Positions 16,944 to 25,458 of a stretch of 64,000 nucleotides of DNA are shown piece by piece; the first letter of the stretch is position 1; every line of letters begins with the position of its first letter. The notes under the pieces were generated by a model. The model had not been told where the DNA came from and did not search any database. It was given only the letters and a program-made list of their open reading frames with translations. The stretch comes from an uncultured Verrucomicrobiae bacterium (GTDB lineage: Bacteria > Verrucomicrobiota > Verrucomicrobiia > Limisphaerales > J093). The position numbers were made by a program, and so were the translations under genes. The DNA lies in assembly GCA_937946835.1 (NCBI GenBank), contig CALFAV010000029.1, positions 62,001 through 126,000 of the forward strand, written 5' to 3'.

Positions 16944-17831
16944 TCAGCGGGTGGGCACGGTGGCGTTGTCGGCCATCCACTTGGCGTCCACCCAGGCGTC
17001 CAGGGCGGGGAAGTTCAGGCTCAGATTGCGGGCGCCGGTGAAGTACACGGGCATGTTCCGCAGGCCGGCCCGGGTTTCCGGGTGCCCGGAGGAGACGCTG
17101 AGCCACTTTTTGATTTCCGAGTGGCCGTCGGCGAAGGAAAAGCCACAGGCGCCGTTGTGGTAATTGGCGGGGATGTCAATGATGCGGGCGGCAGCACGGT
17201 TGTCGGCGCCGGTGCACTGGTTGGCAAAGGCCGCGTCGTTGATGCTGTTGGGGTGCTCGTCCACGAAGACGAAGGTCTTGGTGGGCTGCACGATCTCGGA
17301 GGCCTTGCCGTAAATGCGCCAGCGGGTCTGGTTGCGGCCGCTGGCCCCGCCGTCCAGCCAGTCGCCGAAGGCGAAAACCTGGCTCATGGAGTTGCTGCGG
17401 ATGCGCGGGACCTGGCGGCCGGAGATCATCACTACGGCCTTGTCGGCCGGGCAGCGGAAAATCTCGCGGCTGCCGCCCACGTAGGGGAAGAGCGGGCTGT
17501 TGGTGATGTAGCGCAGGTTGGCGGCGTCGGCGTTCCAACTCTGCAGGTCGCCCTGAATCCAGTTCACCCGCCGGTTGGGCAGGCCGTCCAGGCAGCCCAG
17601 CAACAGGTCATTGTAGTCATCAGCATACACCAACCAACCCAGGGTAAGCTGCTTGGTGTTGTTCATGCAGAAAATGCCCTGCGACTTGGATTTGGCCCTG
17701 GCCAGGGCGGGTAGGAGCATCCCGGCCAGGATGGCAATGATGGCGATGACCACCAGCAGTTCGATCAGCGTAAACCCGGCGGCCCGTGTTCCCGGGCCGT
17801 GGGCGGGCGGGCGATGAACGAGCTTTTTCAT
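16944..17831 (-). CDS. Prepilin-type N-terminal cleavage/methylation protein with H-X9-DG motif
   Basis: A 295-residue pseudopilin-like protein. The N-terminus has a charged leader and the type IV prepilin site [20 protein letters not shown], cleaved after Gly with a long hydrophobic helix. The remainder carries the C-terminal motif [16 protein letters not shown], the H-X9-DG signature of large secreted paralogous families in Planctomycetes and Verrucomicrobia. Such proteins are probably assembled or exported by a type II secretion-like machinery; none is encoded here. The adjacent 540-base upstream region is non-coding and carries palindromes. The exact role (surface fibre, scaffold or adhesin) is unknown. 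Confidence 0.88.
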   Translation of the reverse strand: MKKLVHRPPAHGPGTRAAGFTLIELLVVIAIIAILAGMLLPALARAKSKSQGIFCMNNTKQLTLGWLVYADDYNDLLLGCLDGLPNRRVNWIQGDLQSWNADAANLRYITNSPLFPYVGGSREIFRCPADKAVVMISGRQVPRIRSNSMSQVFAFGDWLDGGASGRNQTRWRIYGKASEIVQPTKTFVFVDEHPNSINDAAFANQCTGADNRAAARIIDIPANYHNGACGFSFADGHSEIKKWLSVSSGHPETRAGLRNMPVYFTGARNLSLNFPALDAWVDAKWMADNATVPTR

Positions 17832-18149
17832 GTCTGGCTCCGGTTTGGAGTGGCTCGGTGGAAACTTCGGGTAACCTTGCGCCTCCTCTGCTCCGGATGC
17901 AAGCGGGTGTTCCCCCGCGCAAGACCGTGCTCCGGCATCCGGAAGGGGCGGATTACCCGCGCCCCGCCGGTGGAGGCCGCTTTACACCGCGGCCCTGGTC
18001 CCCGGAAGAAACGCCCGCCTCCGCGGCAGGCGGGGTGTCCGCCGCCGGAGCGCAAACTTTCAGTCTGCCGCCTGCCTGCCGCGGTTTGCTTGGCGCTGGT
18101 AGGTACCGCGGGTTCGGACCCGCAAACCGTGGCCCACCGCCATCAGCTC

Positions 18150-18166
18150 GCCGGCTGGAAGCCGGC
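18150..18166. repeat. Palindromic intergenic repeat GCCGGC-TGGAA-GCCGGC
   Basis: Six-base arms surround a five-base loop. From memory, the same core (…GGCTGGAAGCCGGCGCTCC…) is a common dispersed intergenic element in Verrucomicrobia; that recollection is untested here. Confidence 0.5.
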
Positions 18167-18196
18167 GCTCCGGCGTAGCGGCGACCGTCTTGGTGC

Positions 18197-18230
18197 CGTA
18201 GTGGGCGGCAGATTGCCAATCTGCGCTACG
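18197..18230. repeat. Nested palindromic repeat CGTAG…GCAGATT-GCC-AATCTGC…CTACG
   Basis: Inner arms of seven bases (18208-18214 and 18218-18224) are flanked by outer arms CGTAG (18197-18201) and CTACG (18226-18230). The layout is REP-like and resembles dispersed verrucomicrobial elements. Confidence 0.55.
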
Positions 18231-18307
18231 CCAGCTTCCCGCCAGGTTAGCGCCCGACTCTACGGCCGGCGGGCTGCCCGCTGCCCCTGGAGCGGCCGCG
18301 GACGGCC

Positions 18308-18339
18308 GCAACCACCTGCCCCGCCGGGCAGGTGGTTGC
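18308..18339. repeat. Perfect 14-bp stem-loop 33 bp upstream of trpS
   Basis: GCAACCACCTGCCC (18308-18321) and GGGCAGGTGGTTGC (18326-18339) are exact complements around a CGCC loop. There is no following T-run, so it is not a classical terminator. It could be a further REP-like element or a leader structure for trpS. Confidence 0.65.
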
Positions 18340-18371
18340 GCGGTGCGGAAGTCGCCTGCTAGGCTCGACTC

Positions 18372-19337
18372 ATGCGGATTTTGTCAGGCATTCAGCCGTC
18401 CGGCGCGCTGCATCTGGGCAACTATTTCGGCATGATGCGGCCCGCCATCGAACTCCAGTCCCAGGGCGAGGCGTTTTACTTCATCGCGGACTGGCATTCG
18501 ATGACCTCGCTGACCGACCCCGCGTTGCGCCGGCGTTACACCCTGGACGTGGCGCTGGACTTTCTGGCCTGCGGGCTGGACCCGGTGCGGACGGTGTTCT
18601 TCCGACAATCCGACGTGCCCGAAGTGGCCGAGTTGACCTGGATGCTGAGCACCGTCACGCCGATGGGGCTGTTGGAGCGCTGCCACAGCTACAAGGACAA
18701 GGTGGCCAAGGGCCTGTCCTTCAATCACGGGTTGTTTGCCTACCCGGTCCTGATGGCGGCGGACATCCTCATCTACGACTCGAACCTCGTGCCCGTGGGG
18801 CGCGATCAAAAGCAGCACGTCGAGGTCACCCGCGACATCGCCATCAAGTTCAACGAACTGTACGGCCCCACTTTTGTCCTGCCCGAACCGCAAATCCGCG
18901 AGGAGGTCGCGGTGGTGCCCGGCACCGACGGGCAGAAGATGAGCAAAAGCTACGGCAACACCATCGAGATTTTCGGTGAGGAAAAGGTCCTGCGCAAAAA
19001 GGTCATGAGCATCGTCATGGACAGCCGCACCCCGCAGGAACCCAAGCCGGATGCCGACAAAAACCTCGCCATCCAGTTGCTCAAGCTGGTGGCGCCGGCG
19101 GACGTGGCGGCGGATTTCGAGGCCCGTTTGCGCGCCGGCGGCCTGGGCTACGGCGATCTCAAGAAGGCCCTCTTCGAGCACTACTGGAACTACTTTGCCC
19201 CGGCCCGGCAGCGCCGGGCCGAATTGGCGGCCAACCTCGATTATGTCCACCAGGTGCTCCGCGAGGGCGCGGCGCGGGCGCGGGCGGTGGCCGGGCAGGT
19301 CCTGGCCCGTGCCCGTCGCCAGGCCGGGTTGGACTAG
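18372..19337 (+). CDS. trpS: Tryptophan--tRNA ligase
   Basis: A 321-residue class I aminoacyl-tRNA synthetase that charges tRNA-Trp. The HIGH-type motif reads SGALHLGNYFG at about residues 10-20. The KMSKS motif is intact at about residue 195 (DGQKMSKSYGN). Other family blocks are ADWHSMTSL, FRQSDVPEVAELTW, YPVLMAADILIYDS and VPVGRDQKQHVEVTRDIA. Length and order are normal. A strong hairpin precedes the start; no T-box-like leader is recognised. A cNMP-binding protein follows after 164 bases. Confidence 0.97.
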   Translation: MRILSGIQPSGALHLGNYFGMMRPAIELQSQGEAFYFIADWHSMTSLTDPALRRRYTLDVALDFLACGLDPVRTVFFRQSDVPEVAELTWMLSTVTPMGLLERCHSYKDKVAKGLSFNHGLFAYPVLMAADILIYDSNLVPVGRDQKQHVEVTRDIAIKFNELYGPTFVLPEPQIREEVAVVPGTDGQKMSKSYGNTIEIFGEEKVLRKKVMSIVMDSRTPQEPKPDADKNLAIQLLKLVAPADVAADFEARLRAGGLGYGDLKKALFEHYWNYFAPARQRRAELAANLDYVHQVLREGAARARAVAGQVLARARRQAGLD

Positions 19338-19476
19338 GTCCCGTCGGCGCTTCCCACGCGCCGCCGCCCGCGGAAGACCCGGGCCAAAGAAAGTCAAGCC
19401 TTCGCCAAAAGACGTTTGGTTCCGGGGCGGGCGGGGCGTAAGTTGAATCGCAAAGCTACCGGAGCCCATGGGGTAG

Positions 19477-19495
19477 GCCCCCGTCCGGGGCTTTT
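19477..19495 (+). terminator. Possible terminator between trpS and the cNMP-binding gene
   Basis: GCCCC (19477-19481) pairs with GGGGC (19487-19491) around a five-base loop and is followed directly by TTTT. The stem is short. It lies six bases before the next ATG, so an attenuator role is also possible. Confidence 0.35.
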
Positions 19496-19501
19496 CCGCT
19501 T

Positions 19502-20029
19502 ATGAACCAACTGCAAGAGCTCATCGCCGCGCACCCGTTTTGGCAGGGGATTGCCCCGGAACACATCGCCCGGCTGGCCCGGTTGGCCACGGTGCAGCAT
19601 TACGGGGTGGGCGAACTGATTTTTCAGGAGCGTCACGAGGCCACGCACCTGTACCTGGTGCAGCACGGCCACGTGGCTCTGGAAAGCTTCCTCCCCGGCG
19701 TCGGGGTGACCACCATTCTCATCCTCGGCTCCGGCGAAGCGTTGGGTTGGTCGTGGTTGTTCGCGCCCTACCGCTGGCAATACAGCGCCCGCTCCGTGGA
19801 TGTGACCGAGATCATCGCCCTCGACGCCGCCCGGCTGCGTGAACTGGTGGACCAGGACCCGGTGTTCGGGCGGGACCTGATCACGCGCACGGCCAAACTG
19901 CTCGAGCAGCGCCTGCTGGCCGAGCGGGGCAAGCTGGTGGAACTCCAACTTGCGCAAACCAAGCCGCTGGGAGACGTGCTCGGCGAACCTGAGGAAGACC
20001 CGGAACCCTTTGTGGCCCCGCGCGCCTGA
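19502..20029 (+). CDS. Cyclic-nucleotide-binding-domain protein without DNA-binding domain
   Basis: A 175-residue protein consisting of one Crp/Fnr-type cNMP-binding beta-barrel. It shows the early FWQGIAPEHIARLARLA helix, GELIFQERHEATHLYLVQHGHV and a phosphate-binding-cassette-like stretch GEALGWSWLFAPYRWQYSARSV. A helix rich in charged residues follows, then a short acidic tail. The C-terminal winged helix of Crp/Fnr regulators is absent, so it probably acts through protein contacts or as a sensor subunit. The nucleotide ligand is unproven, because similar domains can bind other ligands or none. It stands alone between trpS and the convergent hisH. Confidence 0.82.
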   Translation: MNQLQELIAAHPFWQGIAPEHIARLARLATVQHYGVGELIFQERHEATHLYLVQHGHVALESFLPGVGVTTILILGSGEALGWSWLFAPYRWQYSARSVDVTEIIALDAARLRELVDQDPVFGRDLITRTAKLLEQRLLAERGKLVELQLAQTKPLGDVLGEPEEDPEPFVAPRA

Positions 20030-20045
20030 GCGGGGGAGACCCCGC
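20030..20045 (+). terminator. GNRA-capped hairpin immediately after the cNMP-binding gene
   Basis: GCGGGG-GAGA-CCCCGC forms a six-pair GC stem with a GAGA tetraloop, starting at the base after the TGA. There is no T-run, so intrinsic termination is uncertain; RNA stabilisation is an alternative. The rest of the gap to 20347 shows no gene. Confidence 0.35.
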
Positions 20046-20347
20046 CGGTGCCCGGGATTCCGGAGGGCAAGCGGCCGGGCAGGGGGGACCGTCGCGATTT
20101 GGGACCGGCACCTCCCGCCCGATTCCCTGAGCGGCAGGGTGCCGGGCGCCTGCGGGCGGTGGGATGGCGCGCCTCCAAGCGCCGGGAGATGGCCGGTAGT
20201 GGTGCGCTTCGGTCGGGTCCTTGATCTGGTGCGGCCTCCAGCGCCGGGATCCGGCACTGTACATTCCGGGCAGGGCGGGAGGCCCGACCCCAGGCGCTGC
20301 GAGCGAGCGCTTCGGAAGGCGGCGATGCGGGGCGCCGTCCCGATTAT

Positions 20348-20971
20348 TCAAGCGGCACCGGCCAGGGCGACAAAGTTCCGCAGCATTTGCAGGCCGACGT
20401 CCTGGCTTTTCTCCGGGTGAAACTGCGTGGCGAAGACGTTGTCCCGCCAAATGGCCGAGGCAAAGCGGACCCCGTATTCGGTGCGCGTGGCCACCAGACC
20501 CTCATCGGCGGGTTGCGGGTAGTAGCTGTGCACGAAGTACACGTGGCTGCCGTCGGGCACCCCGCGCAGCAACGGGCAGTCCGGGCGCACGATCTCGAGT
20601 TGGTTCCACCCGATTTGTGGCACCTTGAGGTCCGGCCGTTCGGGGAAACGGACCACCGGCCCGGCGAAAATGCCCAGACCGGCCGTGCCCCGGTTGAATT
20701 CCTCGCTGCGCTCGAACAGCGCTTGATAACCCACACAGATGCCCAGAAACGGCCGACCGGAGCGGATGAACGCGCGGCAGGCCTCAAACAAGTCCTGACG
20801 CCGCAGGGCATTGAGGCAGTCGTCAAACGCCCCCACCCCCGGCAACACCAGCGCCCGGAGTCCCGCCAGACCCTCCGGGCGGTCCACCAGCCGCACCGGA
20901 GCCCCCACGTGGACCAGCGCCTTGTGGACGCTGCGCAGATTGCCCGCGCCGTAGTCAATCAGTCCAATCAC
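20348..20971 (-). CDS. hisH: Imidazole glycerol phosphate synthase subunit HisH
   Basis: A 207-residue class I glutamine amidotransferase that supplies ammonia to HisF in histidine synthesis. It begins MIGLIDYGAGNLRSV. The nucleophile Cys is in GICVGYQALFE at about residue 79. The His/Glu of the catalytic triad are in FHPEKSQ near the C-terminus, and IGWNQL and VYFVHSYY match the family. The gene is isolated: no hisF, hisA or hisB is adjacent. It diverges from aspS across 278 bases that contain a 17-base direct repeat. Confidence 0.96.
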   Translation of the reverse strand: MIGLIDYGAGNLRSVHKALVHVGAPVRLVDRPEGLAGLRALVLPGVGAFDDCLNALRRQDLFEACRAFIRSGRPFLGICVGYQALFERSEEFNRGTAGLGIFAGPVVRFPERPDLKVPQIGWNQLEIVRPDCPLLRGVPDGSHVYFVHSYYPQPADEGLVATRTEYGVRFASAIWRDNVFATQFHPEKSQDVGLQMLRNFVALAGAA

Positions 20972-21061
20972 GCCCCGAGCATAAACACCCGCCCCCGGGA
21001 TTCAACCGGCGCGCGGCCCCGCCGCCCCCCGGCATCCGGGCCGACCGGGAAAAGCGCCGGC

Positions 21062-21139
21062 CGCGCGTCTTGGAACCGGAAAAGGCCGGTAGGGAAATGC
21101 CGGGGAAGTTGAACCCCGGTGGCGCGCGACTTGGAACCG
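21062..21139 (+). repeat. 17-base direct repeat pair upstream of aspS
   Basis: CGCGCGTCTTGGAACCG (21062-21078) and CGCGCGACTTGGAACCG (21123-21139) differ at one base and are 61 bases apart. The core CTTGGAACCG also occurs at 10891-10900, upstream of the DUF5679 gene, so it may be a regulator or sigma recognition element. Confidence 0.5.
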
Positions 21140-21249
21140 CGACGGCGCGCAAATTCGCCTTGGAAAAGGCGGCCCGCGGCGGCCAAGATGCGCGCTCGCT
21201 CCGGCCCCGGGGGCGGCACATTGCGCTCCCCCGCCGGAGCCGTGCCGAC

Positions 21250-23076
21250 ATGAAACGCACGCATCATTGCAACGAACTGCGGCCGGAACACGTCGGGCAG
21301 ACCGTGACCCTGTGCGGCTGGGTGCATTCCCGCCGCGACCTGGGCGGGGTCATTTTTGTGGATGTCCGCGACCGGGAAGGCCGCACCCAGGTGGTGTTTG
21401 ATCCCTCCGACCTGCCCGCCGCGGTGTTTCACCGGGCCGAAACGCTGCGCAGCGAAAGCGTGGTGCGCGTGACCGGCGGGGTGCGCCGCCGGCCCGAGGG
21501 CACGGACAACCCGAAGATCGCCACCGGCCAGGTCGAGGTGTTGGCCCGGGAGCTGGAGGTGTTGAACCTGGCCGACCCGCTGCCCTTCCAGATTGACGAG
21601 CCCGAAGCCGCGGCGCGCGTGGGCGAAGAGATCCGCCTCAAGTACCGCTACCTGGACCTGCGCCGGCCAGAGATGCTGCGCAACCTGCGCCTGCGCAGCC
21701 GCGTGGCCGCGGCGGTGCGCCGTTACTTCGACGACCTGGGCTTTCTGGAGGTGGAGACGCCCATTCTGTTCAAGTCCACCCCGGAGGGGGCGCGGGAATT
21801 TCTGGTGCCCAACCGTCGCGAGCCGGGCACGGCCTACGCGCTGCCCCAGTCGCCCCAGCAGTTCAAGCAAATCCTCATGGTGGCCGGCATCGAGCGGTAC
21901 TACCAACTGGCCCGCTGCTTCCGTGACGAAGACCAGCGCGCCGACCGCCAGCTCGAGTTCACCCAGATTGACGTGGAGATGTCGTTCGTGGATCGCGAGG
22001 ACATCTACGCCGTCATCGAGGGTCTGCTCCAGCGGGTTTGGCAGGTGGCGCTGGGCCGGGACATTCCCACCCCCTTTCCGCGACTGCGTTTCGAGGAGGC
22101 CCTGAACCGTTTCGGCACCGACAAGCCGGACACCCGGTTTGGTCTGGAACTGGCCGACTTCACGGACGAATTCCGGCACAGCCCCTTCAAGGTCTTCAGC
22201 GGCGCGGTCGCCGCGGGCGGGGTGGTGAAGGCCCTCAACGCCAAGGGCCTGGCCGGCGCCACCCAGGGCCAGATCCAGGCCATGACCGACATCGCCTACG
22301 GCTTCGGCGCCAAGGGGCTGGCCTTCATCAAGGTCGAGGGCGGCGAGTGGAAATCGCCCATCGTGAAATTCTTCGGCGAAGCGGAGAAGGCGGCGCTGAC
22401 CGCAAAGCTGGGCATCGAGGAGGGCGACCTGATCCTGTTTGCCGCGGGCGAGTGGCAAACCTCGTGCGAAATCCTGGGCAAAATCCGCCTCTACGCCGCC
22501 GACCTGCTCAAACAGCAGGGCCGGCTGAACCTCCCGGCGGATCGCTTTGACTTCCGGTGGGTGGTGGACTTCCCGCTGGGGAGCTTCGACCGCGAGCAAA
22601 ACCGCTGGTCCTCGAGCCACCACCCCTTCACCGCGCCGGTGGTCGAGGACATCCCGCTGCTCACCACCGACCCCAAACGGGTCCGCGGTCAGCATTACGA
22701 CGTGGTGGTCAACGGCGTCGAGCTGGGCGGCGGCTCGATCCGCATCCACCAGCCGGACGTGCAGAAAACGGTCTTTGAAGAGGTGCTCCAAATCCCGCCG
22801 GACATCGCCCGGGCCCGCTTCGGGTACCTGCTGGAGGCGTTTCGCTACGGCGCGCCCCCGCACGGGGGCATCGCGCTGGGCTTTGACCGGCTCATCGCCA
22901 TCCTCTGCGGCACTCCCAGTATCCGCGATGTGATCGCCTTCCCCAAGACGGCCAAGGGCACCTGTCTGATGACCGAATCCCCCGGGCTGATCGAGCCGTG
23001 GCAACTGCGGGAACTCCACCTCGAATTGCGGGTGCCTCGCCGGGAACCGGCTCCGGACGGCGCGGCCAAGAGCTGA
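21250..23076 (+). CDS. aspS: Aspartate--tRNA ligase
   Basis: A 608-residue class II synthetase, bacterial type. The N-terminal anticodon-binding OB fold reads TVTLCGWVHSRRDLGGVIFVDVRDREG. Class II motifs follow: RYLDLRRP and FLEVETPILFKSTPEGAREFLVP (motif 1 area), RCFRDEDQRADRQLEFTQIDVEMSF (motif 2) and GIALGFDRLIAI near the end (motif 3). A GAD insertion domain lies in the middle (FRHSPFKVFSG region). The ATG at 21250 (MKRTHHCNELRPE) is chosen since family homology starts there. Whether it is discriminating or also charges tRNA-Asn cannot be read with certainty. rsmI follows 31 bases downstream. Confidence 0.96.
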   Translation: MKRTHHCNELRPEHVGQTVTLCGWVHSRRDLGGVIFVDVRDREGRTQVVFDPSDLPAAVFHRAETLRSESVVRVTGGVRRRPEGTDNPKIATGQVEVLARELEVLNLADPLPFQIDEPEAAARVGEEIRLKYRYLDLRRPEMLRNLRLRSRVAAAVRRYFDDLGFLEVETPILFKSTPEGAREFLVPNRREPGTAYALPQSPQQFKQILMVAGIERYYQLARCFRDEDQRADRQLEFTQIDVEMSFVDREDIYAVIEGLLQRVWQVALGRDIPTPFPRLRFEEALNRFGTDKPDTRFGLELADFTDEFRHSPFKVFSGAVAAGGVVKALNAKGLAGATQGQIQAMTDIAYGFGAKGLAFIKVEGGEWKSPIVKFFGEAEKAALTAKLGIEEGDLILFAAGEWQTSCEILGKIRLYAADLLKQQGRLNLPADRFDFRWVVDFPLGSFDREQNRWSSSHHPFTAPVVEDIPLLTTDPKRVRGQHYDVVVNGVELGGGSIRIHQPDVQKTVFEEVLQIPPDIARARFGYLLEAFRYGAPPHGGIALGFDRLIAILCGTPSIRDVIAFPKTAKGTCLMTESPGLIEPWQLRELHLELRVPRREPAPDGAAKS

Positions 23077-23107
23077 GGGCCCGGCCCCCGGGCAATCCGC
23101 ACCTGCG

Positions 23108-23866
23108 GTGAGCGAACCCGCCCCAGCCCCCCGATCCCCTCCGCCCCTGCGGCCCGGCACGCTGTACCTGGTGGCCACCCCGATCGGCAACCTGGAGGAC
23201 ATCACCCTGCGTGCCCTGCGGGTGCTCAAAGAATGCGACGTGATCGCCGCCGAGGACACCCGGCGCAGCGGACAGTTGCTCGCGCATTTCGGCATCCGCA
23301 AGCCGCTGCTGAGCTACTTCAAATTCAACGAAGCGCGTCGCAGCGCGGACATTCTCGCGCGGCTGCGCCGCGGCCAAACGGTGGCGCTGGTGACCGACGC
23401 CGGCAGCCCGGGCATCAGCGACCCCGGGGAGCGCGTGGTCCGGGCGGCCCTGGCCGCCGGATGCCGGGTGGAACCGGTGCCCGGGCCGTGTGCCTTGATC
23501 GCGGCCCTCACCGCCAGCGGCTTGCCCACGGACGAGTTTCACTTCGTCGGGTTTTTGCCGCACAAATCCGGGGCGCGACGCCGGGAGCTGGAACGTCTGC
23601 GTTTGCTGCCGGGCACGCTGGTTCTGTACGAATCCCCGCACCGAGTGGAACGGCTGCTGGGGGAACTGGCGGAGTTGATGCCCCGGCGCCCGGTGGTGCT
23701 GGCCCGGGAGCTGACCAAGAAATTCGAGGAATTCCTGCGCGGCCGACCGGCCGAGGTGCTTGACCGGATCCGCCAGCACGCGGTGCGCGGCGAGTGCGTG
23801 GTCCTGGTCGGCCCCGAAACGACGGCCGATTCCCCCCCCGCACACCCCACCCCGCCGGGGAGTTGA
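23108..23866 (+). CDS. rsmI: 16S rRNA (cytidine(1402)-2'-O)-methyltransferase RsmI
   Basis: A 252-residue SAM-dependent methyltransferase of the tetrapyrrole-methylase fold that methylates the ribose of C1402 in 16S rRNA. The hallmarks LYLVATPIGNLEDITLRAL, ECDVIAAEDTRRSGQLL, LVTDAGSPGISDPG, FHFVGFLPHK and LYESPHRVERLL are all present. The start is GTG at 23108, with an Ala/Pro-rich leader of about 18 residues before the domain. It lies 31 bases after aspS and is probably co-transcribed with it. Confidence 0.95.
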   Translation: MSEPAPAPRSPPPLRPGTLYLVATPIGNLEDITLRALRVLKECDVIAAEDTRRSGQLLAHFGIRKPLLSYFKFNEARRSADILARLRRGQTVALVTDAGSPGISDPGERVVRAALAAGCRVEPVPGPCALIAALTASGLPTDEFHFVGFLPHKSGARRRELERLRLLPGTLVLYESPHRVERLLGELAELMPRRPVVLARELTKKFEEFLRGRPAEVLDRIRQHAVRGECVVLVGPETTADSPPAHPTPPGS

Positions 23867-23952
23867 GTTGATTTGGCGGGCGGCCGCGCTTGGCTCAAGG
23901 GCCGGCCGGGTGCGGGCCGTGGGCGCCGCCCTGGTCGGCGGGGATCCCTGCT

Positions 23953-25326
23953 TCAGGCCGTTACCGGGTGGTTGGCGCTCGGGCGCCTTTCGGGGGAGAG
24001 GCTGGCCAGGGCCGTCAACATGTCTCGGGCCATGCGGGTGGCATGGTAAAACTCGTTCACCGCCTGGCGCGCCGCGCGGGCCAACCGCTGCCGATGGTCC
24101 GCATCCAGGAGCACCTTTTCCAGCGCCTCCGCCAGCGCGCCTGGATTCTCCGGCTCGCAGAGTTCCCCGGCGCCGCTGGTCTCGATGATCTCCGGAAAGG
24201 CCGCGGTGCGCGGCTGGACCACCGGCACCCCGGCCGCCATCGCCTCCAGGAGGTACAACCCAAACGCCTCGCCGTAGCGGGCGGGCACGGAGAACACCGT
24301 CAGCGAGCGCAGGAACTTGATCTTCGCCGCCCGGTCGAGGTTGGCGTAAAAATCCACCTCGCCCAACACCCCCGCGCCGGCCAGCCGGTGGCGCAAGTCG
24401 GCCACGAAGCGGCGGTCGGCCGGGCCGCAACTGCCGCCGATCTTCAGGCGCACCCCGGGGACCCGGCCGCGCTGCCGCAGTTGGATAAAGGCCTCCACCA
24501 ACGTGTCCAGGCCCTTTTCCCGGGACATCCGGGCAAAGAAACCGACCGTGGGCGGCGGCGGCCGCAGCGCCGCCGGTACGGGCAGTTCGGCCTCGAAACC
24601 GGCCGGGTTGATGCCCAGCGGAACCACGCGAATTCGCTCCGGGGCCAGTCGCAGCCGCGCCGCCATGTGGTCGGCAAAGTAGCGGCTGGGAGCGACAAAC
24701 AAATCCGCGTCGTGCGTGGTTTCTGAAAGCAGCTTCCAGGCTTCCTCGCGCGGGCGCGCCGGCAGGGCATCCAGGAAGGTGTCCTCTCCTGCCAACAAAC
24801 ACACCACCGGCGTCCCCACGCCCTGACGCAACCGCCGGGCCAGGCCCATCAGCAACAGGTTGGACAGGACCACGTAGTCCGGCTTGGGCTGGCTCTTGAG
24901 CCAGGCCACCAATTCCTCCAGCTCCCGCGCCTGGTTGCCGTGCTCGCCATGCAGCATCGAGAGCGTCAGCTCGCCCACCTCCTCGGGCCGGGTTTTGGCG
25001 GCCAGCCGGCCCACCAGCCGGAGCAGCCAGGGCTGGGCGAAAAACCGGTGCAACCACGGCGGCATGGCGCGCAACAGGGCGCCGCGCTGTTCCAGGTACA
25101 CGTTGATGCCGCTGAAAAAAATGGGCACCCGCGCGCCGGCCACCGGCTCATCCAGTTTGACCGGCAGGTACATCGGCACCAGCAGGGCCTCGTGCCCCAG
25201 ACGACGCCACTCCGCGACCAGCGTGTTGTCGCGGATGCAATTCCCGCAATACGACCCGCCCGTGCCCGGGGTGATTTGAATGATTCTCACGGCCTGTTGA
25301 CTGCTCGGTTGCCCCGACGGCTCCAT
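23953..25326 (-). CDS. Glycosyltransferase family 4 (GT-B) protein
   Basis: A 457-residue GT-B glycosyltransferase. The N-terminal half starts RIIQITPGTGGSYCGNCIRDN. The C-terminal half has GFFARMSREKGLDTLVEAF and the retaining-enzyme E-x7-E motif in YGEAFGLYLLEAMAAGVPVV. Sugar donor and acceptor are unknown; a polysaccharide or glycolipid role is likely. I use the ATG at 25324-25326, preceded by GGAG three bases away; a GTG three codons upstream is an alternative. It is convergent with rsmI. An unusual Cys pair (YCGNC) near the N-terminus is seen in a subset of such proteins. Confidence 0.85.
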   Translation of the reverse strand: MEPSGQPSSQQAVRIIQITPGTGGSYCGNCIRDNTLVAEWRRLGHEALLVPMYLPVKLDEPVAGARVPIFFSGINVYLEQRGALLRAMPPWLHRFFAQPWLLRLVGRLAAKTRPEEVGELTLSMLHGEHGNQARELEELVAWLKSQPKPDYVVLSNLLLMGLARRLRQGVGTPVVCLLAGEDTFLDALPARPREEAWKLLSETTHDADLFVAPSRYFADHMAARLRLAPERIRVVPLGINPAGFEAELPVPAALRPPPPTVGFFARMSREKGLDTLVEAFIQLRQRGRVPGVRLKIGGSCGPADRRFVADLRHRLAGAGVLGEVDFYANLDRAAKIKFLRSLTVFSVPARYGEAFGLYLLEAMAAGVPVVQPRTAAFPEIIETSGAGELCEPENPGALAEALEKVLLDADHRQRLARAARQAVNEFYHATRMARDMLTALASLSPERRPSANHPVTA

Positions 25327-25458
25327 GAGCTCCACGGAGCCCGGGTTCGACGGTTACTGAGCCACTTGTGCCACTCCGCGGCCGGCAGTGCAAGTGCGGT
25401 TCATCAATTCCGCGCGCCGACCCGGGGGCGGTCCGCCCGCGAATCCCCCGCCAGCGGC

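Larger units (their letters stand above)
17832..18371. other. Non-coding region with several palindromes between pseudopilin gene and trpS
   Basis: This divergent intergenic region holds no convincing ORF. It contains at least three inverted repeats, listed separately, in its right half. Promoters for both flanking genes should lie here but I could not define -35/-10 boxes with confidence. Confidence 0.6.

Noticed and set aside
622-16944. CRISPR arrays or insertion sequences
   Set aside because: No regularly spaced repeats and no transposase motifs were seen here or in the rest of the window.
18240-18371. T-box or tryptophan attenuator before trpS
   Set aside because: No T-box core (AGGGUGGNACCGCG) and no leader peptide with Trp codons; only a simple 14-bp hairpin.
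20968-23301. Long open frame antisense to aspS (777 codons), and similar long antisense frames elsewhere (e.g. 57287-59959, 26741-29053, 31316-32930)
   Set aside because: High-GC codon bias leaves the opposite strand free of stops. The translations are Gly/Arg/Pro/His-rich, show no family motifs and mirror clear genes.
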